This document shows positions 63,682 through 64,000 of a stretch of DNA of 64,000 nt, in pieces. Source of the DNA: UBA8199 sp964507045 (GTDB lineage Bacteria > Verrucomicrobiota > Verrucomicrobiia > Limisphaerales > UBA8199). The number at the start of each line of letters is the position of its first letter. Within the stretch, counting starts at the first letter, position 1. Under the pieces are notes generated by a model. That model was not told the DNA's origin and made no database searches. It saw only the letters and a program-made list of their open reading frames with translations. A program made the translations under genes and the position numbers. The DNA is taken from positions 33,325 through 97,324 of the forward strand of contig CAZDOO010000008.1 of assembly GCA_964507045.1 (NCBI GenBank), given 5' to 3'.

Positions 63682-64000
63682 CTCCGTCGCGGCTTGGCTA
63701 TCGGCGTGCAGCTCGGAGCGACCATCCTGGCACCCACTGATGAGGTGAGCTGAGCTGCTGAAGCTGCTGCTTCCTCATTTGTATGCTTTCCGAGTGCACA
63801 AGCTGGTTGTGGTTGGCAACATCTTTATAACAGAGCGCAACATTGATAAGTTGACAAGCTAAGCATCAACACCGACGTGGCTCGCCACGCACTTGGAGCA
63901 ACCCCATCTGTGCTGCGTGACTGACCTGAAGATGTGGTTGCGTCTCTATGGTACTAGGCATTCAAAGCTTGGTTGGGACTCCGTGGGTTCACCCTGGCCG
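63682..64000. other. AT-richer region upstream of the kinase fragment
   Basis: The sequence from about 63760 to the window end is visibly lower in GC than the rest of the window and holds no supported gene. It contains TTGTCA- and TATAA-like motifs, but their spacing does not make a convincing promoter. It may be foreign DNA joined next to the kinase remnant; the window ends before this can be resolved. Confidence 0.35.

Overview
The window looks like a chromosome fragment of a GC-rich Verrucomicrobiota bacterium, most likely a Pedosphaera/Limisphaerales-type lineage. This is inferred from protein content: a Tat-exported DUF1501 protein paired with a giant DUF1800 protein, GEVED and autotransporter-associated beta-strand proteins, DUF2723-TPR, a Tat-exported Gfo/Idh/MocA oxidoreductase, and GH-like proteins carrying fibronectin III, CARDB and malectin modules. 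No rRNA, tRNA, phage or classical IS element was found. No CRISPR array was found either.

Layout. 1-5.0 kb: tail of an unidentified gene, a FucP-type sugar MFS transporter, a SUMF1-fold secreted protein, a membrane-anchored GrpE-like protein and a lipid kinase. 5.1-8.0 kb: a large secreted glycosidase-like multidomain protein. 8.5-10.5 kb: RadC and an oxidoreductase. 10.8-16.9 kb: gltBD (ammonium assimilation). 17-19.5 kb: pgk-tpiA-secG on the minus strand. 19.6-24 kb: transglutaminase, Sel1-repeat and metallo-beta-lactamase-fold proteins and a GspC-like protein. 24.1-27.6 kb: glycogen phosphorylase and class II aldolase. 27.8-38.8 kb: radical SAM, DUF2723-TPR membrane protein, PEBP, alcohol dehydrogenase, lytic transglycosylase, threonine synthase, SDR and a small secreted protein. 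39-46 kb: ABC-F ATPase, sugar isomerase, a toxin-antitoxin pair and cardiolipin synthase. 46-61.2 kb: a minus-strand run of very large secreted proteins. 61.6-63.7 kb: a NarL-type two-component pair with a small companion protein.

The most unusual signal is a family of three near-perfect giant hairpins in intergenic DNA (8151-8235, about 38971-39076, 57391-57481). Each arm is 41-45 bp and is built of 11-bp units beginning CACCGT around a constant apex CACCGTAGTACCTCT. The units differ from copy to copy, yet the two arms of one copy match each other, which is the pattern expected if pairing is maintained or the palindrome is periodically regenerated. Two copies are embedded in a longer conserved element of about 370-430 bp, and both lie in the same orientation relative to the surrounding co-directional genes. 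A second palindrome type is inserted in frame inside the ABC-F gene, and a third inverted repeat follows that gene.

Metabolically the window combines central carbon flux (glgP, fba, pgk, tpiA), nitrogen assimilation (gltBD) and sugar uptake with a large investment in exported multidomain proteins. That fits a polysaccharide-degrading free-living lifestyle, but this is inference. All starts and functions are read from sequence alone.
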